Source: Liolophura sinensis (taxonomy: Eukaryota; Mollusca; Polyplacophora; Chitonida; Chitonidae). Taken from it: DNA of 64,000 bases. The notes beneath the pieces are model-generated. The model did not search any database, was not told where the DNA came from, and saw only the letters and a program-made list of their open reading frames with translations. Below, in pieces: positions 50,301 through 60,655 of the stretch. The position numbers and the translations under genes are program-made. The stretch covers positions 51,571,187-51,635,186 of the forward strand of contig NC_088301.1 in the NCBI RefSeq assembly GCF_032854445.1. The letters run 5' to 3'. Position 1 is the first letter of the stretch. Every line of letters starts with the position of its first letter.

Positions 50301-52680
50301 GTGAGTTACTACAGCATAAAACGAAGTTATTGCGTGCAAAATGGGGAAAGTAAAAGGCCCCAAAAGAGGTTTCGTCATGTTGAGAAATACCAATATAGAG
50401 TTTTATTCCTGATCATAACAAAACATCAGATGACTGTAACAGAGGGAAATAATGTCGTGTGTGCCATGTTTTGTGTTTTATCCGGAATATATCTGTATCA
50501 GTTATTGTCTAGTCCCTTTTCTAACGTCTAGATGGCGGCCAGAAATGTCATGTGAAAGACGAGTGATTGCAATTTCCGGACCTAATATAGGATTCCATAT
50601 GGCGCTTCCAATTAACCCCGGACTTAAATGCCGTATAGATAAGCCGACTGTTTATTCAAATACATGCATCTAATCAGAAGGCCAACGTCTAGTCATTAAT
50701 CGGAAGCCTGATGGCATGTAATTGAACACGCGTCTAATGCTGAACTACCTTACAGGTTCTGTTAACCAATTAGAAACAAAAGTTGCCGTTCACCAAAGAT
50801 GTACTAGAGGATATATGGTAACATTGTTGGTTTTTAGACGTGTTTCCCCTGTCATTGATTCCGTGAATGTCATATCATTTCATTTCCAATTTTTCATTAG
50901 TACCTCTGGAATAATGATTTTGCTTTTTGTTGAATATTGTTTCGAAATCAGTGTTATTGAGCATTCGACAGAAGTAAAATACATCTCCAATGTAATACTC
51001 CCCTCGACTGTTTGAATCAGTCACGATGAAGAAGGACAGGGGTTCTTCCTTCATTTTGACCTTAACCTCAGTTTCATTAGTTTTCACTAATCCGAGTACT
51101 TCTGGTCAGTGATCCCCCTCGTGCTCATGGTCATTAACGACTAAATCAGGTGAATAACACCAAGCCCATTGTGAACGTAGAAGGGATTTTGGTGTATCCT
51201 AGATACGCTATAAGGGTCAGTGGGCTTTTGCGAAACACATCCAAAATACAGCTAATCTATGTGACTGGGAGTTACCAGCGCCAGCGAAGTCGATCGTCAG
51301 GACACCCACTTGGTATGCTAACGATGGTAAAAGAGCCAACGATACCCAACTCCGTCTGGTTATAGAGGGCGTTATGGGAATACTGTTTGTTTTCCAGTAA
51401 CTTATGATACTTCCCTATAATAGATCAAAAAGATTTACCTGACTTACAGACGTATAGAAAACTTACCTATATCACAGGTAATGTCATACTTAGACAAGTT
51501 TGTATTTATGTGGAATAAAATCATGGCTCAATAAATGCGAGGACGTTACACTGAAACATGTTTATCACATAATAAACACTAAAACAGTCCTCACGAACCC
51601 TTGAGGACGATCCTCAAGCCATTGTTACAGGAACATTACATAAGTTATTAAGCCAAAAATGATCATTCTCTGTGCTAAGAAACATTGATAACAAGCGCAA
51701 ATTGGTATAGTTGCGTCATGATTGGAAAAATCGAATTTGCCTTGCACTCAGAAACCTTGTTAAGAGTATGACCATAGTTAAAAGATACTTTGTCAAAAAT
51801 TTAAACGGCCAACAGACCAATCGACCAACAAACAGACAAAGCTACTTTTAGTTTCTTGTCGCAGATAGAGAGGAACGATATGTATATGTGTGCTACAGAA
51901 ACAGAAAACCTTTTCAAATGTACACCGTACCTCAAGGATTAAATATTCTACCGAAGCAAAGGCTAATCTGTTGTCAAACTTCAACTGGTTTCAATTTCTT
52001 GAAACAGAAACTGTGCCTCACATTGGGCTTGCCTTTCGTATTTAAGAAATTATCCGAGTATATTTTATAGAAAACATCTGTGCTGAGTGGAGTTATGGTG
52101 CATACCAATGTTGCCAACCAGGCGCTGCGTTTGAAGTGTGTCAAGTCCAGTATCTGTACACTTATTGTTCCTGACAGCTTGAGCCAGTACACCGCTAAAA
52201 TAGTATTTACATACGCTCAGTTTGGCTTTTTTGCCTTTGAGTAATAAATGGGAATTTAAACAATTTACGAAAATATGATCTATTTGATATGTTAGGCAAT
52301 GGCCTGTGTCACGTTAGCGGACTTCTAAGCTAATACTCTAATACCACACAACCCATCTAGATATAAAGTAGTATATCAGATATATATGAGTCACAAAAAA
52401 AACACGTTAAGAGACTTTGTACCCACCTATCAACAAGGCGGATTTTGAGAGACGATGGAAGTTGATCTTTAATATTCAAATTCTGCATGCAGCTGTTTAG
52501 GAAGTGAGAAAGTTTTCCACCTGCAGTTACCAAAAATCCGAATCCATTTTTCGATTTGGATTAGGTGTGTTGTGCAGGATTTAGTGAGACCGACCTATTT
52601 TGTGTGAATATATACCACTCACCTGTAATAATCAGCAGGTAGTTCCCCAACACAATACTGACAACGAGAACAAACTTCAT
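28835..52680 (-). CDS. Adhesion-type G protein-coupled receptor, complete, 14 coding exons
   Basis: This is a surface receptor with a large extracellular part and a seven-span class B2 core. Coding exons, 5' to 3' on the minus strand: 52680-52623, 41767-41147, 40873-40595, 39041-38827, 38422-38282, 38047-37965, 37637-37460, 37265-37034, 35943-35846, 35159-35035, 34138-33870, 31583-31511, 30379-30214, 29326-28835. Phases agree throughout, and the total is 3030 nt (1009 residues plus stop). Domains: signal peptide (1-19), probable cadherin-like region (20-226), Fn3 (227-319), HRM-like (320-391), GAIN (392-602), GPS (603-635, cleavage at HL|T629), TM1 (about 646-676), TM2-3, TM4, TM5, TM6-7, and a Ser/Lys-rich cytoplasmic tail. 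Exon 1 is linked to exon 2 only by phase and distance (10.9 kb). Exon 8 could instead end at 37044 with exon 9 starting at 35941, also in frame. The ligand is unknown, and I do not assign a subfamily. Confidence 0.9.
29348..29386. repeat. (ATT/GTT)n microsatellite in GPCR intron
   Basis: Tandem att and gtt triplets lie just upstream (minus strand) of the last GPCR exon. It is a simple repeat with no further structure visible. Confidence 0.85.
30214..31583 (-). other. GPCR exons 12-13: TM4 and TM5
   Basis: Exon 12 (31583-31511) completes the family hallmark GWGIPA at the start of TM4. Exon 13 (30379-30214) begins within CRLSHANVG, holding the conserved extracellular-loop-2 cysteine, and continues through the TM5 segment GPVCVALTCNLVVFIILL. 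Exon 12's donor is the unusual gttggt, chosen because it alone gives the phase-2 junction that keeps CRLS in frame. Confidence 0.85.
31890..32012 (+). repeat. Internally deleted SINE copy
   Basis: The tRNA-like head (ctcagttggttagcgtgctag) runs directly into the 3' core (ccgccgtcatataagtgaaa) and the AAAT tail, without the middle blocks seen in the copy at 34171. It lies in the intron between GPCR exons 11 and 12. Confidence 0.7.
33001..33125. repeat. Foldback element with ~40-bp arms in GPCR intron
   Basis: The left arm (33001-33040) and right arm (33084-33125) are inverted copies with about three mismatches and one two-base indel, across a 43-nt spacer. The shared core is ATATTGCACAGTGAAGG. 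It lies in the intron between exons 11 and 12. It could be a non-autonomous foldback or MITE, or a precursor hairpin. Confidence 0.75.
33870..34138 (-). other. GPCR exon 11: TM2 and TM3
   Basis: This exon encodes residues 677-767. CLHRNKSGQILLHLGASML begins TM2, and DACTSVAVLIHYTVLSTLIW is TM3, with the conserved cysteine that pairs with the loop-2 cysteine. LYRLLVRVF and the GW of GWG end the exon. The acceptor is tatatttcag at 34139-34140. Confidence 0.93.
34171..34425 (+). repeat. Full-length tRNA-related SINE
   Basis: This is the most complete copy in the window: A-box-like tggcagaggggctagc, B-box-like gacttcaagtcc, then gcagtacgtggggagacc, ggatggtcgtgggtttccc, tttcctcccac, gaaatattcttgagtacggc and an AAAT tail. 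It is antisense to the GPCR and starts only about 30 bp from the exon 11 acceptor. Confidence 0.85.
34580..34760 (-). repeat. Second tRNA-related repeat, minus strand
   Basis: On the minus strand a B-box GGTTCGATTCC (near 34735-34745) is followed by a body unlike the common SINE (gggtttcccggctacttgg, then ggtggtttactccgggca). I believe similar sequences are dispersed in molluscan genomes. There is only one copy here, so its family cannot be confirmed from the window. Confidence 0.5.
34870..35010 (+). repeat. SINE 3' portion
   Basis: The ggatggtcgtgggtttcccc, ccgggctctgcc, cctcccaccataatg and gttcttgagtacggcg blocks and the AAAT tail are present without the tRNA head. It ends about 25 bp from the GPCR exon 10 donor. 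Confidence 0.8.
35035..35159 (-). other. GPCR exon 10: stalk end and TM1
   Basis: DVDPNVVIEKVHTNVLSII leads into the TM1 segment FVGSGLSITGLTLTLITYAIF. The donor is gtaagt at 35034. Phase 0 in and phase 2 out match exons 9 and 11. Confidence 0.92.
35846..35943 (-). other. GPCR exon 9: GPS autoproteolysis motif
   Basis: The exon encodes KQWSYTGV, a charged loop, then HCCSHHLTNFAVML. This matches the GPS pattern W-S, then C-x-C-x-H-L-T-x-F, with the scissile L|T bond at codon 35866-35864 and the catalytic-type His retained. Two of the four usual cysteines are missing: V stands at the usual G-C position and S stands in the C-x-C pair. Confidence 0.85.
37034..38422 (-). other. GPCR exons 5-8: GAIN domain
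   Basis: Exons 5 and 6 encode amphipathic helices (TVTEFIDAIQKS, MTEVLSETSDIA, EQYIRAVDNLL), typical of GAIN subdomain A. Exons 7 and 8 encode beta-rich sequence (LLQTFENFLGAI, VKLDLPNINVDVREV, SYRVTFVLYADSKLF), typical of subdomain B, ending in the first GPS cysteine (HDCVKFSLP). All four exons have good acceptors and stay in phase. Confidence 0.85.
37838..37870. repeat. Poly(A)-rich simple sequence in GPCR intron
   Basis: A-runs broken by single T and C bases lie in the intron between exons 6 and 7. This is simple sequence only. Confidence 0.7.
38827..39041 (-). other. GPCR exon 4: HRM-like domain
   Basis: The pattern C-P, G-V-F-R-W-P-S-T-x-x-G, L-N-C-P, A-x-R-K-C, R-W-x-D-x-D, D-C-P matches the hormone-receptor motif domain found upstream of GAIN in several adhesion receptors. 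Four cysteines and both key tryptophans are present. The exon is phase 1 in and phase 0 out. Confidence 0.8.
40595..40873 (-). other. GPCR exon 3: fibronectin type III domain
   Basis: The 93-residue exon starts EPEVVTAVAVNTSYADVCW, holds KKYQLYMES in the C strand, NQTYTFQVRAVFG in the F strand and ends PPSGTYFYTHML. The spacing of the Trp, Leu, Tyr and Val landmarks fits one complete Fn3 fold. It is bounded by phase-1 introns, as is usual for shuffled Fn3 modules. Confidence 0.85.
41147..41767 (-). other. GPCR exon 2: probable cadherin-like region
   Basis: A single 207-residue exon, phase 1 on both sides, encodes two beta-rich segments. Each has cadherin-like phrasing: ITERTPANTDI with FSVIVVAVETD in the first, EIFRGVPPGTVVWSV with DNFEVTRNQLSIV in the second. 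The canonical calcium motifs (DRE, DxNDN) are absent, so the call is a fold suggestion only. Several N-glycosylation sequons (NIT, NFS, NLT) are present. Confidence 0.5.
43690..43955 (+). repeat. Dispersed molluscan-type SINE with TCAC tail
   Basis: The element starts near gcttggcgttcagcatgaag, runs through gtatcagtataatggctcgg and gtcgtctcagtgaag, and ends in ttgttgagtacgacgttaaa followed by a cactcactcact tail. I associate this with a different, widespread molluscan short repeat. Only one copy is present here. Confidence 0.65.
44582..45000. repeat. Tandem array, 43-44 bp units, in GPCR intron 1
   Basis: Eight units begin cttgaatagct and share tcatagttacaggg. They are followed by two shorter diverged units (tggatagcggtaatggttga). 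Several units contain CTATGATAG facing CTATCATAG, so each can fold. Two alternating subtypes differ in the middle (gtcgat against ccta). Confidence 0.9.
47202..47228. repeat. (AT)n microsatellite
   Basis: An uninterrupted alternating AT tract in GPCR intron 1. Confidence 0.9.
47645..48413 (+). pseudogene. Unrecognised overlapping frames, possible gene remnant
   Basis: Two overlapping frames, 135 codons (47645-48052) and 163 codons (47919-48410), lie on the strand opposite the GPCR. The second has a protein-like composition (DQIKWFCVRKPAWKCDKAEA, then NKYNILLRITEG). If joined by one shift they would give about 250 residues. I do not recognise a family. This could be a decayed insertion or chance. 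Confidence 0.2.
48565..48700 (+). repeat. SINE 3' portion
   Basis: The cggacgtacgtgggaagctc block, gtttcatcccacc, gaaatattcttgaatactgc and an AAAT tail match the common SINE. The tRNA-like head is missing. Confidence 0.75.
52623..52680 (-). other. GPCR exon 1: signal peptide
   Basis: ATG then KFVLVVSIVLGNYLLIIT forms a short signal peptide with a Lys n-region and an uninterrupted hydrophobic core. A strong donor (cag, then gtgagt) follows at 52622, giving phase 1. The next coding base in the model is at 41767, and the joint makes Gly-Cys-Glu. The fit of phase and function is good, but no transcript evidence is available. Confidence 0.7.
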
Positions 52681-54450
52681 GTTTGATGTGAGGCAACCGC
52701 GTTATATATCCTGTTACTATGAACGGCGGGTCCTCAAGTTCTGGATCAAAGTCATACCTTTTGCTTGCCACGGCAGTTACTTGTTTCTGTTATGTCCCTG
52801 GTCGGTTGTCTTATCACAGGTGAAAAGTTGTAAAGTATAGCCATAGTGGGAAACAGCTTTAGCGGACAACCGCTGTCCCCAACCGTATAGACAAACTCCC
52901 CGTCTTGTCCACGCCGCAATTCCGGTAGCACAGCTTAAACGTGCTAGCAGCTAAGGAGTTCTTTCTCCGTAAAACAGCTATATTTTTAACCTTTCCACGA
53001 CTGTTGTTTATAAAACATGTCTGCGGTGGCTTGTTGACGTCCCAAATGCATCAGCGCGTCAAGCGTCGGCAGAAGTTGAGAATAAACTAACTTCTCAGTG
53101 GTTCCCGTGATCGTTGATCAGGTCGCTGGAAAAGGATCGATCTGAACGCTATCCAGACTGATCCTCGGTCCACTTCATACCGAACTGCGGCAATGTGGCC
53201 AAGGCGGTGCTCCGTGGCTAACGATTATAACTGTATTGATCTAGTACACAGCTATATAATTGGGGCACTTTAGGCGGACCACAACGCAATAACTATCAGT
53301 CATGTACACTCCATACACAACGGCGCGGTTTTTCCTTCAGTTTTGAAATGCTCCACAAGAGTTGTTAATTTTTGACTTGAGCAGTCCAGTTCTGTCAATG
53401 AAATGCACTTTATTCAAGTCGCAGGTTAAAAAGGGGTGAAACCGGCCGTAGGAGTGAGGGATAGATCTCTCCCCCACCTCCCTTCTTATGGTCCAAGATA
53501 GACCTACGTGTGTTAAGCTTTACCTAGCTGTGATTGTATCTTGCGCGATGATATAAATTTATCTCACTGTAAATAGGGGACAACGTATCATTACACAGTT
53601 ACGTGCCACAATGGATTGATTGAAGATTACAGATGCTGACAAACATATAGATAGGCTGTGATCCTTCTTTCATATGTTTGTGTATAGGTTTGGGCCTTCT
53701 TAAATTTACTGAATAAACTTCTCGAAATCAGCTTACCCGTAAAGAGTTTTAGTTTCCGTGCACGCACTATTGCCCACTTTAGTACCAAGTACCCCAGTCG
53801 TCACAAAAGACCGACATCCGCTTGTGCATTCAGTATCCCAAGCATGCTGTCAAGCAGGGCATAAATATGAGGACGAAATCATGAATATGGGTTACCTTGC
53901 TGAATGTACATCTAATCGACCGTCGTTAAATAATTTTGCCAAACATTTGAGCAAATATGTTGCTAGATATGATGACTGAGATAACAGAGTAAATACAGAG
54001 TATTTGTACTTAATTATTCTCCTTGTTTGCTATGAACGTATTACCCTATCTGCAACACATGCTCAGTTAATACAGGCCATTGTTTTTGGTTTCTGACATT
54101 GCAGCCAAGGAAAGCTGTCATCCAGTAGATCATTGAGAATAACTAACCGAGGTCACTAACCACAACCCTGAAACTGTTTTTTCCGCCTCAACCCCCCCCC
54201 CCCTTCCCTCCAAAAACCTGTTATACCTGAATTTTATCCGCTTGTCTCTCGGTCACGTTTAGAGGATGAATTTTAGATAACCAATGTCAATATTCTATGT
54301 CAGATGTTCAGGCAGCCTTTGAAGTACTTTGATGGAAACACCTACGACAACATAATTTCGACGCTCATTTTGCCAACTTAAAATGCGGCATATGGAATAT
54401 AAAACATTTATTAACATGTCCTATATAAATTGTTATTGTCGGAGAAGGAC
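52681..54450. other. GPCR upstream region; no further gene seen
   Basis: The GPCR 5' UTR and promoter should lie here, but no TATA box, initiator or 5' UTR intron can be fixed. A 13-base C run sits near 54191-54203. The 73-codon frame at 53758-53979 has no recognisable features. Confidence 0.4.
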
Positions 54451-55647
54451 AATGTATATACCCAGCCAATGTGTATACCCAGGTCATGTGTATACCGAGC
54501 CAATGCGTATACCGAGCCAATGTGTATACCGAGCCAGTGTGTATACCCAATCAATGTGTGTACCGAACCAATGTGTATACCCAGGCCATGTGTATACCCA
54601 GCCCAGGTGTATACCCAGCCAATGTGTATACCCAGCCCAGCCCATGTGTATACCCAGGTCATGTGTATACCGAGCCAATGCGTATACCGAGCCAATGTGT
54701 ATACCGAGCCAGTGTGTATACCCAGTCAATGTGTGTACCGAACCAATGTGTATACCCAGGCCATGTGTATACCCAGCCCAGGTGTATACCCAGCACATGT
54801 GTATACCCAGCCCAGCCCATGTGTATACCCAGCCCATGTGTATACCCAGCCAATGTGTATATCCAGCCAATATGTATACCCAGGCTATGTGTATACCAAG
54901 CGAATGAATATACCCAGCTCATGTGTATACCCAGTCAATGTGTATACCAAGGCGATGTGTATACCCAGCTCATGTGTATACCCAGCCAATGTGTATACCA
55001 AGCCAATGTGTATACCCAGCTCATGTGTATACCCAGCCAATGTGTATACCAAGCACATGTGTATACCCAGGTCATGTGTGTACCCAGCCAATGTGTATAC
55101 CCAGCACATGTGTATACCCAGCGCATGTGCATACCCAGCCCATGTGTATACCCAGCCAATGTGTGTACCCAGCCCATGTGTGTACCCAGCCAATGTGTAT
55201 ACCCAGCCAATGTGTATACCCAGGACATATCTATACCCAGTCAATGTATAAACCCAGCCAATGTGTATACCCAACCAATGTGTATACCCGGCCCATGTCT
55301 ATACCCAGCCATTACGTATACCCAGCCAATGCGTGTACCCAGCCAATGTGTATACCCAGCACATGTGTTTACCCAGCACATGTGTATACCCACCCATTAT
55401 GTATACCCAGCCCATGTCTATACCCAGCCAATGTGTGTACCCAGCCAATGTGTATACCCAGCACATGTGTTTACCCAGCACATGTGTATACTCAGCCCTT
55501 ATTTATACCCAGCCAATGTGTGTACCCAGCCCATGTGTATACCCAGCACATGTGTTTACCCAGCACATATGTATACCCAGCCATTATGTATACCCAGCCC
55601 ATGTCTATACCCAGACAGAGTGTACCCAGCCCATGTGTATACCCAGA
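54451..55647. repeat. 17-bp minisatellite, about 70 copies
   Basis: The consensus is CCAATGTGTATACCCAG, with GTATAC as an internal palindrome. Variants fall mainly in the first four bases (ccaa, gtca, gccc, cacat). Because 17 is not a multiple of three and the unit lacks stops on both strands, long frames appear in many registers on both strands, and the plus frames read cyclic permutations of one 17-residue word (VYTQPMCIPSQCVYPAN). They show no start context, splice context or codon constraint, so they are not genes. Higher-order repeats of about 175 bp (54481-54830) and 51 bp (54915-55067) are visible. Confidence 0.95.
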
Positions 55648-58600
55648 CGTTGAAATAGATTGAAAATATCCTCACCAAGATGATAAGATCACACCTATTT
55701 ACGAAAATCTTCGTGCAAGAAATTTGGTTTGTTTTCCATGAGATAACGATCATGCTCCCATTTTAATTACAAATGGAATGAAGCAATTTTTTAAATTCGG
55801 AACACAGATTTTCAGAGTAACGTAGTATCTTTCGGTGTTAATGCTTAACACGATGATAAATTCAACTTGTAGGAAAAAAAATAGCTGACCTCAGAGCAAA
55901 TTTCTAACTCCGCAACATTTTGCGTGAAAAATCACATTCGGTCAATAATCAAATATTGAAATTGATGACTATTAAAGAAATCCTCGCATTGGATTGGATA
56001 ACTCAATAAATGTTATTCGTGAGTTCGCGAGCACCACGCAATGGTTAAACAGACATAGCGTTGAGTAATCATGCTGACTCCTCCTCTTTCCTGTGGACTG
56101 GGGAAAGTGGCTGAAGTTTCATATATATAACCAGGAGGTCATTTGGAAGAAAATAATAGGTAACATGTTATTGAAACCAAACTCTTCTCAAAAGTCAAAA
56201 TGTAATAATGATTTACTTTTGTTTTGAATTTATGTGTTCATAAATTTGATTACCAAACAAGTTTTGACCAGACTTGTTTGTATTGTTCGTTTTTGTCACA
56301 AACTTCCAAAGAAAAAAAAAGGCCGAGATAGAGCAATGTACCTGTCGTGCAGTTTTCTCCAATACTAATCTCCCACTTTCATTTGATTTCCTTTGCTATT
56401 CCCTATCAACGTGGGGCTTGAAAAGGTATAATCGTATTGGATTCGCTAAGATTACAAACTCGTGACCCAGCGCGTCTCGTCTCCGTCGGAACTTGTCGAG
56501 TAGGTGTGAATCAATAGGCACCCACACGCCAGTCTGTTTTAATTTTACGACATGGTTCTTGTACAAGCTCTGTTCAATACTCGACAACCTCTTATCGTTT
56601 GTTCACGGCTAGGCAAGTCGAGAAATGACGAGTTTTAACCCATGAGAGATAACATCGGAAAGCCACCATACGAATCGTGAAAACAGAACTTCGTTCTTTC
56701 ACAGTTTCTTTTATATGTAGCTAGTATAAAGCGACTTCCGGATTTATAATCGAAGCGAAAAAAAAATCGATTATACGATAACAGTGTATTATCTAATCAG
56801 ATAAAACTAAAATGTGAAACGATGGCGTATAATCTGCCGTAGAAGACTAAAAATTAGATTACACAAGAAAAAATGCATATCCTGTACAATGTGACAATGG
56901 AAGTATATAAAGTGTATATACATTGTATAGGATACAATGTGCATAAAAGGACAGAAGTGGGTAATCTGATCATGGGAACATGTAAAACTTTACTTTGCAA
57001 ATGCCACGTGCCCCCCTGCTGACACGACTCAAAACGACATTAGGCTGGACGTCGCACATTGTCTTGTATAGGGTACAATGTATATTTCAACAAGGTGATC
57101 ACATGAGCGCAGACTGATTTACTTTGTATTATTTAAGAGTTTAACACAGGTAAGGATTCACTTGTATTTTTGTCTTATCTAGACATCAATCTTAAACTCT
57201 ATAAGTTTGAGACTATACCATTCATTGACACCAAGGTTATATATTTAGTTATGCCTTACAGATGTCGATGAACCTATTTAACTGACTTTTCGCCTATTGG
57301 TCAGCAGTATGACTGAAACATCGATCGAAAGAGTCGCCAGCAGCGATGTTCTCATTTATATTCTGAGACGATGAAATTGCGGATAATGGAGCAATTCTCA
57401 AAATGTCAACGTGCACAGAGACCAAGTTTGTTTACAGAAGGCAAGTATAAAGTTAGAAGTCGTGTTATTGGCTTATGTTAATCACAGTTTAAAAGAAGTC
57501 AGGTGGGGTTTTTCGATTCACTTCAATGTCTCTTTTTGAGCAAGGACTTTTTGTAGGTCAAAGCCATGTCTTTCAGTTAGTTGCAGTAATGATTCCAGAT
57601 AAATACTTAAGCATGGATAGCGGACATCACTGATTGACAAATTCACCCGGAGATAAACGAGTTTAACTGTACATCAATAAACGCTGATAGAATGTCAAAT
57701 ATCTGAACTCAAATTGCACTTTACAAGTATGCTTAGGTTTATTCAGCGCATGTCACCTTTTCCAATACCAGCGTCTTCATTCAATAGGTGGCATCATGTA
57801 TTATAGTTCAGCTTGGTTTCGACCCGGGAGAACACATTTAACTAACTAATGTTACGGGTTGAAATACCTTGTATAGATACTTCGAATTTACAAACTTGGA
57901 TCTTGTCAATCGCCAGGCGTCCATTTTTTATCTATTCTAGATCTACTAGATCAATCTATCCATCTACGGATAGTCAAGTTTCTAAACGTGTAATAATTTG
58001 TGAATTTTTAGGAGAGAGTTCAGATGCGATCTCCTTTGGGTGTATTTAAGGTTCGTTTAAATTTTGACAATAAAATTATGCTTAATGCATGAAAATATGT
58101 CTTACTTTTTCTTTTTGTTTTGCCACGTTTGCCAATTTATGAAAGCCGATAGAAGACATCTCGCTACATCACTACCTCGACCTTTCTACTACACGGCGAC
58201 CAATATGAACATAATCTCGCTACCTCGCTGCCTCGCATGGCTACCTCGTCACCTCGCTGCTTGGTCCTGTATTAGAAAGGCCGAGGTAAGGTGGTAGCGA
58301 GATGTCCTCTATCGGCTAGATACTGTGCATTGAGTGTATTTTCAATGTAAGTCACAAGGTATTAAAATCAAATAATAAATAGACTCCACGTTTGTTAATT
58401 TAATTAAGATAAGATACACTTTTTTCATATCATGATGTTTATGAAACATGTATTTAACGAATTGCTTCTCCAAATCTCACAGATGAATGCGTCTCCCATA
58501 CCTTGTGTTGAGAGACAGTATAGCCGTGTATTTACGGGGAACTGTTGAATTAAAAGGTCAAGAAAGACATTTTAGATATGACAATATAAGATGCAATACA

Positions 58601-60655
58601 AATTAAAGGCCTTGAACATATATTGTATTTTCAGCTTCTGATTGATTTGTTTCTCAATGATGATAAAAAGATCTAGCAGAAGAAGAAAATTAGACGACCT
58701 AAGCCTAATGCCATATCTAACTACCTGTTACATTTTCCTGTTAGCTTGGAAAAGAACCAAAGAAACTATGAACGTTAAAAAACGAACTTGTGGTGCTTAA
58801 CCTACTATGTCCATTATTTTGCCAATGTTTTGTATACGACTGTTTGCCATTTTTGCAATCTTGGTTTAACTTTCTGGAATTTCTCTGTTTTTTTCTGCTT
58901 GATGCGCTTTCTATCATAATTACTGGCGAGAACAAACAATATAATGGCTGTTCTGATCAGTTCACTATTCTCAAGAAAAATACATGTAAATGTATGTTAT
59001 TTCCATGTTACGGATCTAATTGACGATGACCCAGAAGTAATCATTGAATGGGTGTCTCAAGTCATTATAGGCCAACAACTATCAATCACAGTGTGGTCTT
59101 CAGACCTATTGTTCCGATAGCGCGCCAATTTACTGCACAAATATATGTGGTTAATAAGCCGTCATTTACGACAGGTGTCCCTTTGACATTGCGGGCTAAG
59201 ATTCTGTAACAGGTGCTTTTACCAGAACTTAATTACATTAACTTGATAGCCTTCCGTAAGCTGCCATTGAACATGGCTCAAGGAAACACTGGCGTAAGAC
59301 ACTCGATCAAAGGTCCTTGTTTGCTGTATCAGTAAAGAACACATTCCGAGTGTTCACTAGGCGATGGCCTTTACAGGAATTAAAGAGGGAGAAAACTTTC
59401 ATTTATGATAGACAGCCATAAGGCGTCAGGGTGACAAGAAAAGCTAAGGCAAATAGTCAGAAAATAGATTGAAGGCACTTCTACTTATAAAGTGTCGGAA
59501 ACGATCGAATCAGGCTATAACTTGGCCATACAAACCCGATCAACGCTACGCCAAGGTCATGAGTACCGGGCATGAATATCGAACAGACTAGGTCACCGTC
59601 ATGACCCGCAATCTAAACCTCAATTGAAGGAATTCTTGTGAAAAATGTTGTCAGACACTAAAAAAGATGTGACAAAATATAGCAGATGTATGGTTTAACA
59701 TATATTTGAAATAGGATTTATGTGCAAGGTAAGCTGATTTAACAAATGAATTACCCTCTACAAGTCCCTTGTTGGGTGGTCAGTCCTACAACAGTCTAAT
59801 GGAAACCAGACTTCAGGTAAACTGATATGTAACAACGATCTATGCCATTTACTAAAATGATGGACAGTGCCCCATTGTGAAGAATACAGAAATGGGTCTA
59901 AACCTGCGGTTGTTGAAACCTGCACTGTGAGAAGTATGGGAGTGTGTTCAAAACATATACAGTTGTTGAAACAACTGTTGAATTATCCCTAGCACCCCTG
60001 CATTCTTGCTCGACAGTTTACAGACAACACTATTTTTACTAGAGTGAATAGCTCTACTACAACTAACAGATTGGGGGAAATACCTAGTATGCATATCGGC
60101 CCTGTTACGTGTAACCAAATAACAATTAATAAACTGTTCGTTGCCTTGGTTTAACTCACTACGAAATGAATTTCTTTCGGCTTTCAGATTTTTCAAGGTA
60201 TTCAGAAATGCCATGTCCGTGTTTTGACGGTTATCGATATAACTTCTCATTTAGTGACATCATGCTGTTTATACATGCGCAGTGTTAATACGATCCCTAT
60301 GGTATAAATTTTAACAGTTGGACGAAAACATTATTTTGGTTTAGACTTAAATATTATAGTTATGCTTTTCATGCCAAGAACATGGTTGGCGTTTACCGAC
60401 ATCGCTATTTACTGCCTCTCCTTCGCACGACGCGCCCATAAAATTACATTTTAATTAATTCTTCAGTTCTTTGATGGCTTATGTTAAGAATTGTGCATGT
60501 AAATATATCTGCATAATAGGTCTGGAACATGCATCTTGTGGGTTGACGATAAGGACATACACATTACGACGCTCATCTTTGTTGATCAACTGTTTCCGAG
60601 AACTGCTGGAATAATACGTATATGTTACAATTAAGTGCCATGGTCTTCATTTGCT
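55648..60655. other. Gene-poor region with one foldback element
   Basis: No exon could be supported on either strand. Apart from the foldback at 58144-58317, the only structure seen is a related motif (tataggrtacaatgt) occurring in both orientations at 56879-56945 and 57055-57088. Confidence 0.5.
58144..58317. repeat. MITE-like foldback, ~45-bp terminal inverted repeats
   Basis: The left end (58144-58187) and right end (58272-58317) are inverted copies starting AGCCGATAG and ending CTATCGGCT, with only a few mismatches. The interior has several CTACCTCG and CACCTCG words. No transposase frame is present, and no clear target-site duplication is visible. Confidence 0.75.

Larger units (their letters stand above)
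41768..52622 (-). other. First GPCR intron, 10.9 kb, repeat-bearing
   Basis: This intron separates the signal-peptide exon from the ectodomain. It holds a dispersed repeat at 43690-43955, a tandem array at 44582-45000, an (AT)n tract at 47202-47228 and a SINE fragment at 48565-48700. Plus-strand frames at 47645-48410 are the longest non-repeat frames, but they are unrecognised. Additional short exons cannot be excluded. Confidence 0.6.

Noticed and set aside
54383-55663. Frames of 87-395 codons on both strands rich in VYTQPMCIPSQ or GYTHWLGIH words
   Set aside because: These are produced by a stop-free 17-bp tandem repeat read in every register; no gene structure surrounds them.
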